From contig QGHH01000004.1 in assembly GCA_003640645.1 (NCBI GenBank), forward strand, positions 272,772 through 336,771: a stretch of 64,000 nt of DNA. Reading direction: 5' to 3'. Every line of letters starts with the position of its first letter. The first letter of the stretch is position 1. The notes beneath the pieces are model-generated. The model did not search any database and was not told the origin of the DNA. It was given only the letters and a program-made list of their open reading frames with translations. This document shows, one piece after another, positions 31,367 through 40,184 of this stretch. The position numbers were made by a program, and so were the translations under genes. The stretch is from Fredinandcohnia aciditolerans. Lineage in GTDB: Bacteria; Bacillota; Bacilli; Bacillales; Bacillaceae_L.

Positions 31367-31843
31367 CTATTTTACCTCGAGTGCAAAGGCGTAAAACGCA
31401 TCACCGTTTGATACATTCTCTTCGTTTTCATCCATCCACCAAACGCCATATGAATAGTAATATATCCCTTTTTCCGCAGGTGCCGTAAAACGATGATTTA
31501 CTACTTTTACTTCTTGTTCCTTGTCACCATTGTAAATAGCTAGGTGCACTTCATTTGGCAATGGCTCATAATCCATAATAAATGTAATTTCTTCACCTGG
31601 GGGCACAACAATCGGTTCCTTTCCCTCCAATAATCCTTCAGGCCCAGCTGTGTCAACACATTCACTTGTATTTGAAGTGCTCCAGCAGTACGTACCTAGT
31701 TTCGTTGGATAGGTTTCATTTCCAATTTGAATCACCGTCTCCGGCGGTTTTCTTCCAGACAGCTTACTACTTGCATCACTTTCTCCACAACCTGTTAGAG
31801 TAATAGAAATCGCAATTAAAAGTACAAACATCCATTTTTTCAT
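31367..31843 (-). CDS. lipoprotein of unknown function
   Basis: A 158-residue protein with a lipoprotein signal: MKKWMFVLLIAISITLTGCG, lipobox LTGC. The mature part has a beta-sandwich look, with a WSTSNTSECVD cysteine and an Ig-like or FixH-like C-terminal region (YYYSYGVWWMD). Function unknown. It lies 9 nt upstream of the GNAT gene. Of two adjacent ATGs, the one at 31843 is 7 nt from GGAGG. Confidence 0.8.
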   Translation of the reverse strand: MKKWMFVLLIAISITLTGCGESDASSKLSGRKPPETVIQIGNETYPTKLGTYCWSTSNTSECVDTAGPEGLLEGKEPIVVPPGEEITFIMDYEPLPNEVHLAIYNGDKEQEVKVVNHRFTAPAEKGIYYYSYGVWWMDENEENVSNGDAFYAFALEVK

Positions 31844-31994
31844 CATATGTCCTCCAAATGTGCGCTTTTAATAAACTGACGAAACATTCTAAAAAAAGGT
31901 TACACATTTTGAAACCATACGGCTTATTCTTCCGTATATTTGGTATAATGAAATATATATAAAGAAACGGATTTTTTTGTAAGGAGGTCAAAGA

Positions 31995-32219
31995 ATGACG
32001 GGTATTGTTGCGGTTGTAATGGTTTTTTCAATTCCGCTTGTTGCGATTATCACGAGTCACTTTCAGACACAATCTAAATATAAACATAAGATGATCCAAG
32101 ATGAATTAGAGTTAGAGAAGCTGAAGCATGAAAATTACTTGCTTGAAACTGAGAAAATGCGAGTCGAGCTCGAAAAAATGAAACTTGAAGCCCCAAAGAA
32201 TGATACAAAGATTATCTAA
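31995..32219 (+). CDS. small membrane-anchored coiled-coil protein
   Basis: A 74-residue protein. An N-terminal membrane helix (MTGIVAVVMVFSIPLVAIIT) is followed by a cytoplasmic coiled coil dense in E, K and L (DELELEKLKHENYLLETEKM). It recalls PspB-like small membrane proteins by layout only. AAGGAGG lies 8 nt before the ATG. It stands alone, with its own terminator about 115 nt downstream. Confidence 0.7.
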   Translation: MTGIVAVVMVFSIPLVAIITSHFQTQSKYKHKMIQDELELEKLKHENYLLETEKMRVELEKMKLEAPKNDTKII

Positions 32220-32580
32220 GTATGAACACCCTGTTTTAGTAAGATTTCCGATATTGTGAAGAAAACTTAAAATCACAGTTCAAATAACATACGGTTTGAA
32301 ATGAAAATAGCAAGGAATTAACAATACAATTAACACAAAAAAACTTGGGACATCCCAAGTTTTTTTGTTATTTTATGTGATGTTCTTATTCAATTTAAGC
32401 ATTGAATGTTTAAGCGAAGGATTTCACAATAAAAACATTGAGTAATGTGGAATAAATTATTACGATTATTGTTTACAGAGGATATATAGGACAGTAAAGT
32501 AATTATGAGAAGACATAAATGAGAAATGAAGATGATTTATATTACAGAAGTGACAAAAATTAAGTAAACAAGGAGAAAAA
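32220..32580. other. gap with one terminator, otherwise nothing recognised
   Basis: AT-rich intergenic DNA. Apart from the hairpin at 32337-32367 and a likely promoter region for the GNAT gene, I see no gene or repeat. Confidence 0.5.
32337..32367 (+). terminator. terminator
   Basis: AACTTGGGA (32342-32350) pairs with TCCCAAGTT (32353-32361), with A and T runs on both sides. Confidence 0.8.
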
Positions 32581-33030
32581 ATGGAACTTCAAACTCAAAG
32601 ACTAGTAATTGTCCCTTGCACTGTTGAAGTATTTTCTGTATATGCAACCAAAGGATTTAAAATTGGTAGCCATATAAATAATTACTTGAAGAAACTAAAA
32701 GAAGACCCTTCCCTATTAGGATGGGGTGTATGGCTTGTTATTCATAAAGAAGATAATACAATTATTGGTGATATTGGGTTTAAGGGCAAACCTGACTCAG
32801 AAAATATTGTTGAAGTAGGTTATGGGATTATACCGGCAGCTCAAAACAAGGGATTTGCTACAGAAGCAGTAAATGAAATTATTAAATGGGCATTCTCAAC
32901 CGGTACTGTTAAAAAAATAGTTGCTGAATGTTTAATTGATAATACTTCATCAATTAAAGTCTTAAAAAAATTAAATATGAAGAGAATCGGAATCAAGGAT
33001 AATATGTACATATGGCAATTAAATAAGTAA
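32581..33030 (+). CDS. GNAT family acetyltransferase (RimJ/RimL type)
   Basis: A 149-residue GNAT: ELQTQRLVIVPCTVEVF at the start (the LxTxRL signature of RimJ/RimL-like enzymes), EVGYGIIPAAQNKGFATEAV as the acetyl-CoA loop and NTSSIKVLKKLNMKRIG near the end. It may acetylate a protein N-terminus or a small amine. AAGGAG precedes the ATG. Confidence 0.88.
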   Translation: MELQTQRLVIVPCTVEVFSVYATKGFKIGSHINNYLKKLKEDPSLLGWGVWLVIHKEDNTIIGDIGFKGKPDSENIVEVGYGIIPAAQNKGFATEAVNEIIKWAFSTGTVKKIVAECLIDNTSSIKVLKKLNMKRIGIKDNMYIWQLNK

Positions 33031-33088
33031 TGTTCCTCATTTTTTGGTAAGAAAGACGTGTAATTTAAGCCTGTTAGTTCAACAAAAA

Positions 33089-33658
33089 TCACCTTAAAAA
33101 TTTAAGCCACTTATGTTCTGGTTCGTGGATTTCCAGAGCATTTTTAAGCCATTTTTTCTTCTTTTTATCGAGATAATCCTTTATTTTTAAAAAGTCTTGA
33201 TGATCTATTTCTCTTGTGTTTTTCGCCTTATACAATAGTACAATTTCTGGTTTTAGGTATGGAATACCTGTTTCATTAATACTCCAAATAGAATTGAGTG
33301 GATATGATATCCTTAAATCTCTTCTAAATATCCAATTCTTTTCTTTTGTTTCATTTAGAAGAATTTCTATTTTGTCGCCACTTAACATATTTAAAGCGTG
33401 TATTTCGTGAATTGGTAACTCTAAAAACTCACTTTCCCAAGCATGGAACTTACCATTAACGACTTTCTTAAACTCCCATTCTTTGAGATAATTCTTCAAA
33501 TATATTTGGTCTTTTCGAAAAATGGCAAACTCTATATCTTTATGTTCTCTTGTTCCTTTCCCTATAAAAAGATCAATTGCCCATCCTCCAGCAATAAACC
33601 AAGGTCTATCAAATCCTGACATCAATGACTTAATGCTCTGGCATTGTCCAAATGACAT
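33089..33658 (-). CDS. nucleotidyltransferase-fold protein (aminoglycoside ANT-like)
   Basis: A 189-residue protein. The segment FIAGGWAIDLFIGKGTREHKDIEFAIF matches the GG-W-A-x-D and R-x-H-x-D-I pattern of small nucleotidyltransferases such as LinA or AadB-like proteins. The D-I-E/F stretch carries the metal-binding acids. The C-terminal helical part (KPEIVLLYKAKNTREIDHQD) fits too. A resistance function is not established. GGAGG lies 6 nt before the ATG. Confidence 0.78.
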   Translation of the reverse strand: MSFGQCQSIKSLMSGFDRPWFIAGGWAIDLFIGKGTREHKDIEFAIFRKDQIYLKNYLKEWEFKKVVNGKFHAWESEFLELPIHEIHALNMLSGDKIEILLNETKEKNWIFRRDLRISYPLNSIWSINETGIPYLKPEIVLLYKAKNTREIDHQDFLKIKDYLDKKKKKWLKNALEIHEPEHKWLKFLR

Positions 33659-33710
33659 ATGTATCCTCCATATTAATTTATCTACTATCTATTCACATTT
33701 TGCACTCGAT

Positions 33711-33777
33711 TCTTCAACTATCCTGCCCCGTTTGTTCAATAACGCACCCTTTAGTTGAACAAGAAAAAAGTGACGCA
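33711..33777. repeat. dispersed intergenic repeat (CTGCCCCGTTnGTT type)
   Basis: Contains TCTTCAACTATCCTGCCCCG and GCACCCTTTAGTTGAACAAG. Related copies at 34540-34632, 39545-39637 and 40185-40275. Always intergenic; the short inverted parts (GTTNAAC, GTGC/GCAC) suggest a hairpin element. Confidence 0.6.
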
Positions 33778-33809
33778 TATTTTATTACTCGGACCCGATT
33801 GAACTAAAA

Positions 33810-34466
33810 CTAGAGCGTCTCGTCCAATTTCTGAATCTTTGAATGGGAAAGCAAATAAACATTGCCTATAACGTCGATTTTGTCTCCCTTTATACGTAAA
33901 GCACAATCTTTGTTCGATGCATAAATATCTATTTCTTTTGATAGAAGAGATAGTTCGCTTTGAACTAACTCCATGTTATTTTCATGATCAAAATGAGACA
34001 GGACGGAAAAATTGTCAAGACCGATTCCGTCATAAACAGAGTTCGTTTCAACTTTATCCCCAAAGTTTTTCGAGTATAACCATTTAGCGGACATATTGAT
34101 TGCACCAGCGCTTGCTCCAATCACAACTGCGCTACTTTTTTTTATCAAATCCAATAATTCATATTCCTTCAAAAAATTATTAAGTTTAAGAATATCCCCT
34201 CCCAACAAGAAAATGACTGAAGCATTTTGAATTATCGTTTGGGCATCTTCCTTCTGTACGCGAAAATTAATTAAATGATATTCGTCAAACATAATACCAG
34301 CCTGGTCAAGCCAAGAGCGTTCAGTAACACCAGCGTTTTCATAAATAGAAGGATTCGAGCTAATCATAGCAAGTGATTTTCTATCAGTTATATCCCCCTG
34401 TAACACTCTGCTTAGATTCTCTGGAAAAAAATTATTAAACCAACCTAAATAATAGTGAGTTTTCAT
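33810..34466 (-). CDS. peptidase S51 (dipeptidase E)-like protein
   Basis: A 218-residue protein of the class I glutamine amidotransferase-like S51 family. FLLGGDILKLNNFL is the substrate-loop strand. VVIGASAGAINMSAKW carries the nucleophile Ser119 in GxSAGA. It likely removes an N-terminal Asp dipeptide or a related substrate. GGGGG lies 5 nt before the ATG. Confidence 0.85.
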   Translation of the reverse strand: MKTHYYLGWFNNFFPENLSRVLQGDITDRKSLAMISSNPSIYENAGVTERSWLDQAGIMFDEYHLINFRVQKEDAQTIIQNASVIFLLGGDILKLNNFLKEYELLDLIKKSSAVVIGASAGAINMSAKWLYSKNFGDKVETNSVYDGIGLDNFSVLSHFDHENNMELVQSELSLLSKEIDIYASNKDCALRIKGDKIDVIGNVYLLSHSKIQKLDETL

Positions 34467-34539
34467 AAGTACCCCCGTTTTCTTGTCAGCATCAAAATAC
34501 TCTCAATATGACCGATTGTTAAACACAAGTTAAACAAAA

Positions 34540-34632
34540 CTCTTCAACAAACCTGCCCCGTTAGTTAAACAAGAAAAAACCGCCTTCGTTACAGCTCTGA
34601 TTTTCAACTCTTGCACCCGTTCGTTTAAGTGT
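34540..34632. repeat. dispersed intergenic repeat
   Basis: Contains CAACAAACCTGCCCCGTTAG, TAAACAAGAAAAAACCG and TTTTCAACTCTTGCACCCG. The same modules in the same order appear at 39545-39637. Confidence 0.65.
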
Positions 34633-34650
34633 AATCCCTCACATTCAAAA

Positions 34651-35187
34651 TTAACGATCTGGAAATCTTTTTCGTAAAACAGTTATGAATCCATTCAAAA
34701 TATTGTGGCTAACAGCAAAACCTTTTCGTTTATAAAATTCTAATGCATCATTACCATTTGAAACAAAAATAAAATAATCTTCTATATCATCAAATTGATA
34801 CAACCATTTCATTGAAATATCAAATAGCCTTGAGCCAATCCCAAATCGTCTATATTCTTCTTTTATATAAAACTGAGATAAACACCCTACATTCTTTCCA
34901 TTAACAGAAGAAAGGTCGAAGAAGGTTGCGAAATCATTCGAGTAGGTTTCTTTAGGAGAGATATTTGAATAAACATAACCAACTATTTTATCCCCATCTT
35001 TTACAACCACTATTTGATTGTCTATAGCACTTTTTATAGAAGAAAGCATCCTAGTCTCAAAATTCATATCATCAAACAATTCAGGTGTAATTTTTGCCTT
35101 TGATTTTTGAAAAACCATAAGTTCATTACACAACTCTTTACAAGAGTGAGCTTTTTCAATTGGTAAAACTTCATATTTTAAATGCAT
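34651..35187 (-). CDS. GNAT family acetyltransferase
   Basis: A 178-residue GNAT: MHLKYEVLPIEKAHSCKELC at the start, LSQFYIKEEYRRFGIGSRLF as the acetyl-CoA loop and NDALEFYKRKGFAVSHNIL near the end. The frame is open for 21 codons upstream, but the ATG at 35187 has AAGGTG about 11 nt before it and gives the usual N-terminal strand. Substrate unknown. Confidence 0.82.
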   Translation of the reverse strand: MHLKYEVLPIEKAHSCKELCNELMVFQKSKAKITPELFDDMNFETRMLSSIKSAIDNQIVVVKDGDKIVGYVYSNISPKETYSNDFATFFDLSSVNGKNVGCLSQFYIKEEYRRFGIGSRLFDISMKWLYQFDDIEDYFIFVSNGNDALEFYKRKGFAVSHNILNGFITVLRKRFPDR

Positions 35188-35275
35188 CTTTTGCTTCACA
35201 CCTTTTGATATTTTACTAAAAATTATAATCATTCCATCCTCATCTAACAATTCCGTTTGTTTCGTTTTATAACTT

Positions 35276-35330
35276 CAACAAAAAAATGCATTAATCCTTC
35301 TTAGATTAAGGCACCCATTACTTTAAGTAA
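35276..35330. repeat. dispersed hairpin repeat (AATCCTTCTTAGATT type)
   Basis: GCATTAATCCTTCTTAGATTAAGGCACCC: AATC and GATT are the stem around CTTCTTA. Similar to 36445-36500, and to 50236-50264 where it serves as a terminator. Confidence 0.5.
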
Positions 35331-35383
35331 AATAAATCCCATCTTTGTTACGCCTTTATAAACTTAGTTCCTTAAATACGTTA

Positions 35384-35920
35384 TCATTGCAAAACTACAC
35401 ATTTACAAACGAATACAACCATAATGATGTCGACCCTCAAAAAGATACGCAATGAAACTCTCATAATAAGGTATAAATTTTTTTGTTCGATTAGCTTTAT
35501 GATTTCCTCTTTAGAAGCCCATTTGACTGCTTGTACCTCTTCAGTCTGTAACTTCAATTCATTCAAATCTAAGTCATATTCAATTAAATAAAAATCATCA
35601 AAGCCACGTTCAAAGTTAAATGTAAATAGTGGACGTATCTTTTCAAAGTTATAATGAATCCCCAACTCCTCGAATAACTCTCTTGAGGCAGCCTGCTGAC
35701 TGGTATCGCCTGCAACCGCACTACCACCACAAGTGATATCCCAAAGGTTCGACCATCCTTGCTTAAAGGGCTGACGCTGCTGGATGAGCATCTCACCATT
35801 TAAATTAAATATACATACGTGTACTACTAAATGAAACTCGTCTGATGTCATTTCATCTCCACGAGTTATTTGTTTCTCTATTTTATTACGATGCTTATCA
35901 TATAAATCCCACTTTTCCAT
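35384..35920 (-). CDS. Nudix hydrolase, isopentenyl-diphosphate isomerase-like, with C-terminal frameshift
   Basis: A 178-residue Nudix protein close to the IDI/YfcD subgroup. The box spans residues 66-88 (GSAVAGDTSQQAASRELFEE), with D72 where E is usual. After residue 145 the frame leaves the family: the shifted frame reads KKFIPYYESFIAYLFEGRHH and ends at a TAA at 35403, the normal C-terminus. The shift falls in a run of seven T (35478-35484), so it is either a mutation or a homopolymer sequencing error. Two dozen odd hydrophobic residues replace the tail in the frame given. Confidence 0.75.
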   Translation of the reverse strand: MEKWDLYDKHRNKIEKQITRGDEMTSDEFHLVVHVCIFNLNGEMLIQQRQPFKQGWSNLWDITCGGSAVAGDTSQQAASRELFEELGIHYNFEKIRPLFTFNFERGFDDFYLIEYDLDLNELKLQTEEVQAVKWASKEEIIKLIEQKNLYLIMRVSLRIFLRVDIIMVVFVCKCVVLQ

Positions 35921-36058
35921 AGCTAAACTCCTTATGTATAGTTTTGTAACAAGATAAATCTGACGGTACTCCTTGTTAAACTAAATTGCTTCGTACGTTA
36001 AGTAAGGAATACACCCGATTAGGATTTAAGTCAGTTCAATGAAAATGATTATAGGATA

Positions 36059-36430
36059 CTATAAACTTCCTTTTTTTACTCCTTCTCGAATATGCCAGTA
36101 TTCTTCTGGTAGTTCTAACGGGATGTTATTAATAAGGACGGTATCATCATCAAGCCATTCAATTTTCGCATTATCCACTTCATCAAAGTAGATAAATTTT
36201 GTTACTTTATACTTTTTATTTATGGTTAACTCACCCAACACGACATAAGGAGTGACCGTACCTGTTTTAGAACGAAATATTTTTATTGTGAAAGATTCAT
36301 TTGGAGAGGTAGATTCAAAAAGGTATTCATCTTAGAAGCGCGTATAATCAAAATAAAACCACTCAATACAATAGACGGCAAGAAATACAAATAGCAGGAT
36401 ATAAATGGGACGTTTAATTTTATTAAGCAA
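36059..36430 (-). pseudogene. DUF5412-like membrane protein gene with internal stop
   Basis: A TTG at 36430 with GGGGGAG upstream starts LLNKIKRPIYILLFVFLAVY, a membrane anchor. The frame is then broken by TAA at 36332-36334. It continues DEYLFESTSPNESFTIKIFR ... GELTINKKYKVTKFIYFDEV, IEWLDDDTVLINNIPLEL to 36059. The outer domain resembles DUF5412 (ESPSP-like start, KWIDDDTVxINGxxL-like end). One base change (CAA to TAA) would explain the stop. The 60-residue frame from 36241 alone would lack the anchor. Confidence 0.65.
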
Positions 36431-36444
36431 TTCTTCTCCCCCAG

Positions 36445-36500
36445 AATTTCACAAAGGGTGGTTAATCCTTCTTAGATCAACGCACCCTTTTGTTGAAAAT
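36445..36500. repeat. dispersed hairpin repeat
   Basis: GGTGGTTAATCCTTCTTAGATCAACGCACCC, of the same type as 35276-35330 and the hairpin at 5170-5201. Confidence 0.5.
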
Positions 36501-36651
36501 GATTATTACTTTTTTGGTTTCAAGGTAATTTTACATAAATAGTCTAACATTAAACACAAAGACTAGAAAACAGCCATTCTACTAGAGTGACCGTCATGTA
36601 CGAGTAAAAATATCCCTCTCCGAAATGATCCAATCAATGTGAGTGAGAGTA

Positions 36652-37059
36652 TCAAGAGAAACTCCCGATAATGATCCCAGCAAGTATCATGCTGATCACA
36701 TGAAAACCAGCCGTTATCAAGTAAAGTTTCAGCTTCATCCCTTCATAAAAGGCATTCGTGGCAGAAGTGCCAGCGATGATAAGACCTACTAGTAACCCGA
36801 GCCATAACCCATCTGCCCAACCACCTATATTTGCCCACTTGGCAATATTCGCTAACAAAAAGGAATTAACAATAGCCATCAAAATCGAACTAGTCATCAC
36901 TTTTCCCACGCTAGGTAGATCCTTCTGATTCAATCCCTTTAATGTTTGCCAAGTATTCCAGAATACCTTTGGTGAATACCAGATTGAACCAAGAATACAG
37001 ATAGCAACCGCACTTAAAATTACTGCTAAATAACTGATTGCACCAAAATCAAAATCCAC
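36652..37059 (-). CDS. DUF1761 membrane protein
   Basis: A 135-residue protein with four membrane segments (YLAVILSAVAICILGSIWY, VMTSSILMAIVNSFLLANI, LWLGLLVGLIIAGTSATNAF and GFHVISMILAGIIIGSF). IWYSPKVFWNTWQTLKG after the first helix is the DUF1761 signature. Function unknown. The GTG start has GGAGG 7 nt upstream. Confidence 0.82.
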   Translation of the reverse strand: MDFDFGAISYLAVILSAVAICILGSIWYSPKVFWNTWQTLKGLNQKDLPSVGKVMTSSILMAIVNSFLLANIAKWANIGGWADGLWLGLLVGLIIAGTSATNAFYEGMKLKLYLITAGFHVISMILAGIIIGSFS

Positions 37060-37264
37060 TTTCTTCCCTCCAAAAAAACTCAGCTCTTACTAATTTTCTC
37101 ATCAATTATATAAATAATGGTCTTTATTAGCAATGGTGGACGACGGAACTGTCATACTGCTCCAGAATTTCCTTGTTATAGAGATATTCCATATACTTCG
37201 CAACTGGAGGTAGATTTGTATCAATAAGTAGAAATACCTTTTCTCGTTAACTTGTGAAGAAGGA

Positions 37265-37774
37265 CTATATTAATTCTTTACCCATGATTACATATGGCTG
37301 TTTCGAATTGCTTGGGTAAAAAGCTTCTTTTAGAACCTTCCAATGCAAAGAATCATATAGTGACCGGGCAGAATTATTATCGTTTTGAGTTGTTAATATA
37401 GCGGTCTTGTTTTCAAGGTTTTCTAATAGTTTTGTACTTAGCAATTTACCAAGCCCCTGTTTTCTGTATGATGGATGGACTGCTAATTCAACAAATTCAA
37501 AACAATCTTGTAACCAATCATGATATTCTTCTGAATTAAATTCCTTTGTAAGTAACTCGTGATAAAATTGTCCTGGTAATGAAGTATACCCATATGAAAA
37601 ACCTATTACTTTGTCTTCTTTAGATAGGATTACAAACCCTCTATACCCCTTATATGAGCTATGTTTTAAAATCCGTTCTTTTATTGAATTATCCTCATTA
37701 TTCCAAACTTCTTTATATAGTTCTGATACTTGTTGTATTATTTCGTTACTTGCCAATTCTAGTATTTTTACCAT
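37265..37774 (-). CDS. GNAT family acetyltransferase
   Basis: A 169-residue GNAT: MVKILELASNEIIQQVSELY at the start, VELAVHPSYRKQGLGKLLST as the acetyl-CoA loop (R-K-x-G-x-G) and NDNNSARSLYDSLHWKVL near the end. The ATG at 37774 has GGAGGG just upstream; 31 more open codons precede it without a start signal. Between this gene and 36652 there is a short coding-like remnant (LIDTNLPPVAKYMEYLYNKE, minus strand, 37136-37245). Confidence 0.83.
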   Translation of the reverse strand: MVKILELASNEIIQQVSELYKEVWNNEDNSIKERILKHSSYKGYRGFVILSKEDKVIGFSYGYTSLPGQFYHELLTKEFNSEEYHDWLQDCFEFVELAVHPSYRKQGLGKLLSTKLLENLENKTAILTTQNDNNSARSLYDSLHWKVLKEAFYPSNSKQPYVIMGKELI

Positions 37775-37920
37775 CCTTCTCCCTCCAATAGAAAACTTCG
37801 TTAGTTGAAAAAGAATAAAGTTCTTATTTGAAACGACTGAAACTTTGCCAAGAAGAAGGACGATCACCTTTATTGTGGAAATCGTCCTTATTTATTTCCT
37901 TCTGAACAGTACAGAGGTAA

Positions 37921-38589
37921 CTAGTTTTTATTTCGTTTGTTTACTTCAATCTTAATGAACTCTGGCAAATAGCTTGGAGTACATCCTTTTGATACTATTT
38001 CATCTTTGTATAGACCTGTTTTCTCACCAAGTTTAATACAACGTGCACGATTCTTTTCATCATAAACGCCTATCCAGCCAGCGGTAAAATTCATAGCCCA
38101 TTGAACTTCCGGTTCTTCCTGCGTAATATTAGCTTCCATTGCAGATAGCAAGTCCTCGGTGTTATCAGGCGGTGTTTGTCCAGTCCATCTCAACCGCCCT
38201 TGATAATACCAGAAAGCTCGCCTTTGAAGAGCAGAAGGACTATTTTCCCATGACTCCATCAATGCAATCTTCTTCTTGTCTTTGGTGAGCTGATTAGCCA
38301 TTAACCAGTCCATTAAGTTATTTCGCTCATCAAGAGTGTGAGTCTGCATATCCTTATCAAGCTTATTTAGCACATCTGGTGAAAGAAGTTTTTTGTCCAT
38401 AATTAAGATTGCTAATAGTCTGGGCAAAAACTCTTCGGTTGACCATAGTTCCATAGCTAGTTCGTGATCCTTTTTAATGTCCTTCGCAATTTTTCGTAAG
38501 TCGCCTAGCTTAGTTTTACTATTAATCTGAGCTAGAATGTTTTCTGCTTTTGAAGAGCGTTTTATTTCTGTACCTTTATTTTCATTCAT
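37921..38589 (-). CDS. DNA alkylation repair protein (AlkD-like HEAT fold)
   Basis: A 222-residue all-helical protein: LGDLRKIAKDIKKDHELAME, ELWSTEEFLPRLLAILIMD and LQRRAFWYYQGRLRWTGQTP. It matches the DNA alkylation repair (PF08713) family of HEAT-like glycosylases, which remove N3- and N7-alkylated purines. Some members have lost catalysis; the key Asp and Trp cannot be assigned safely here. The ATG at 38589 has AAAGGAG 9 nt upstream. Confidence 0.8.
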   Translation of the reverse strand: MNENKGTEIKRSSKAENILAQINSKTKLGDLRKIAKDIKKDHELAMELWSTEEFLPRLLAILIMDKKLLSPDVLNKLDKDMQTHTLDERNNLMDWLMANQLTKDKKKIALMESWENSPSALQRRAFWYYQGRLRWTGQTPPDNTEDLLSAMEANITQEEPEVQWAMNFTAGWIGVYDEKNRARCIKLGEKTGLYKDEIVSKGCTPSYLPEFIKIEVNKRNKN

Positions 38590-38831
38590 TTTATACAACT
38601 CCTTTATTAAAGCACTGTTTCATAATATGTACTTGACGGGATATATCAAGAACTCAATACTGTAATAAGTCTTATTGCAGTGTGTGCATCCAAAGTTTAC
38701 CTTTTTCTATATTGTAGCATACACCTTATTAAAGCTTTCTCCCCTATAATATAAGAGCAACCATCGTTAATAATTTACTTACTTTTAATTGAATACGAAA
38801 AGTGCATTCCTTTTTTAATAAACGCTACTCA

Positions 38832-39110
38832 TTAGTTCAATAACTTTTTATATAAAAATATAAAAATTCCACAGATAACGGTTACACCGATAAATGTTAA
38901 TAAGTAAATAAAAGGAGATATAGCCTTACCAAAAACAACTTCATTTTGAAGTGTCTCACCTTTATCCCAAGCACTTACAATATCTAGTTTGTAGTTTCTT
39001 GTTTTTATATAACCAACTACCATTTGACCAACGATATAGACTAAGTGAATGACAACTGAACTGATAACTGCTTGAAGAACTGTTTTTATTTTGGTCACCC
39101 TTTCTACCAT
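38832..39110 (-). CDS. small two-helix membrane protein
   Basis: A 92-residue protein with two membrane segments (VLQAVISSVVIHLVYIVGQM and ISPFIYLLTFIGVTVICGIF) joined by a charged loop (KTRNYKLDIVSAWDKGETLQ). No family recognised. The ribosome site is weak. Confidence 0.6.
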   Translation of the reverse strand: MVERVTKIKTVLQAVISSVVIHLVYIVGQMVVGYIKTRNYKLDIVSAWDKGETLQNEVVFGKAISPFIYLLTFIGVTVICGIFIFLYKKLLN

Positions 39111-39241
39111 AATATCTAAAATCGTTATTCCATTAACCTGCTTGCTAGCAATTTAGCGACTTTTCGCAATCGCTACCCGTTGCTATACATAAAGACTTAC
39201 AGATTAATTGCATATTATATAAATGATGTGACAATCATTCT

Positions 39242-39526
39242 TTATTTCTTACCTTTTCGTTCTAAGTGTATAGGTGCTATATTTAGTATGATAGAAACAA
39301 TTGTCAAAAACCATAATGCCTTTTCCATACCAGGTACTACATCGTCTAAAGCTGCCCAATCTTTCACTTCTACCCAATCCGAAACAAGACTGTATTCTGC
39401 ACAAAGTGTTAATGCTGTAAATGCTAAACCCATCGCCATAGCAAGCTTATAATCCTTTCCAGCTGTATACATATAAAGATTTATAAAAGTAACAATGATT
39501 GCAATAACCCCGAATATTATCCACAT
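39242..39526 (-). CDS. small membrane protein
   Basis: A 94-residue protein with three hydrophobic segments (IIFGVIAIIVTFINLYMYTA, LAMAMGLAFTALTLCAEYSL and ALWFLTIVSIILNIAPIHL) and a basic tail. No family recognised. GGAGG is 7 nt before the ATG. A weak hairpin (TAGCGA/TCGCTA, 39154-39175) downstream may be its terminator. Confidence 0.65.
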   Translation of the reverse strand: MWIIFGVIAIIVTFINLYMYTAGKDYKLAMAMGLAFTALTLCAEYSLVSDWVEVKDWAALDDVVPGMEKALWFLTIVSIILNIAPIHLERKGKK

Positions 39527-39544
39527 AACTACACCTCCATTGAT

Positions 39545-39637
39545 TTCTTATTGAACAAATCTGCCTGTTAGTACTACAAGAAAAGCTGCCCTCAAGACAG
39601 CTTTGATCTTCAACTCTTGCACCCTTTAGTTAAAAAA
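39545..39637. repeat. dispersed intergenic repeat
   Basis: Contains AAATCTGCCTGTTAGTAC, ACAAGAAAAGCTGCCCTC, a GCTGCC...AGACAGC hairpin and CAACTCTTGCACCCTTTAG. Same module order as 34540-34632. Confidence 0.65.
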
Positions 39638-40081
39638 CAATAGACCAACTAATGTACCAAGTCCTGTTTCCCAAAAAAATAAAAATAGTAACATAATGAA
39701 AAACCAAGAAATTCGCCAAATCCGGTTGGGACGTGCAAATTGAACAAAATAAAAAATTCCCCAAAATACAAATGAAACTCCAGTTGCAAACAACGTATAA
39801 GGTTCTGCTCCTCCGCTAAATTCAGCCCCAAATAAGGCTAATGTGTTAAACGCCAGTAACATAAACAAAACGATAAAATTATTTGTATGAAACGCTTTTT
39901 TACTCAAATTTCCTAAAAACAAGATTGACGCCATAATTACTAATAAACCTATAAATATGAATGGCATTGCGAGAGCAGTAAAAGTTCCACCGTCATCTTT
40001 TATCATCAGCACAATGCCAAATGCAGCTACCCCGATACCAATAAAAGTCAGTATTTTTCCTATTTTAGACAATTTATTCAT
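39626..40081 (-). CDS. multi-pass membrane protein
   Basis: A 151-residue protein with five hydrophobic segments, from ILTFIGIGVAAFGIVLMI to RISWFFIMLLFLFFW. A short charged stretch lies between the second and third segments (LGNLSKKAFHTNN). No family recognised. AGGTGG lies 6 nt before the ATG. Its stop codon falls in the GTTAAA end of the neighbouring repeat. Confidence 0.65.
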   Translation of the reverse strand: MNKLSKIGKILTFIGIGVAAFGIVLMIKDDGGTFTALAMPFIFIGLLVIMASILFLGNLSKKAFHTNNFIVLFMLLAFNTLALFGAEFSGGAEPYTLFATGVSFVFWGIFYFVQFARPNRIWRISWFFIMLLFLFFWETGLGTLVGLLFFN

Positions 40082-40184
40082 TTCAGACCACCTACCTTGT
40101 AATTATTACACGCTAAAGGATAAAGGTTTCTAAACTGAGTCGTTTTTAAGAATAGTGATTCTACATACCATGATTAAAACCTTT

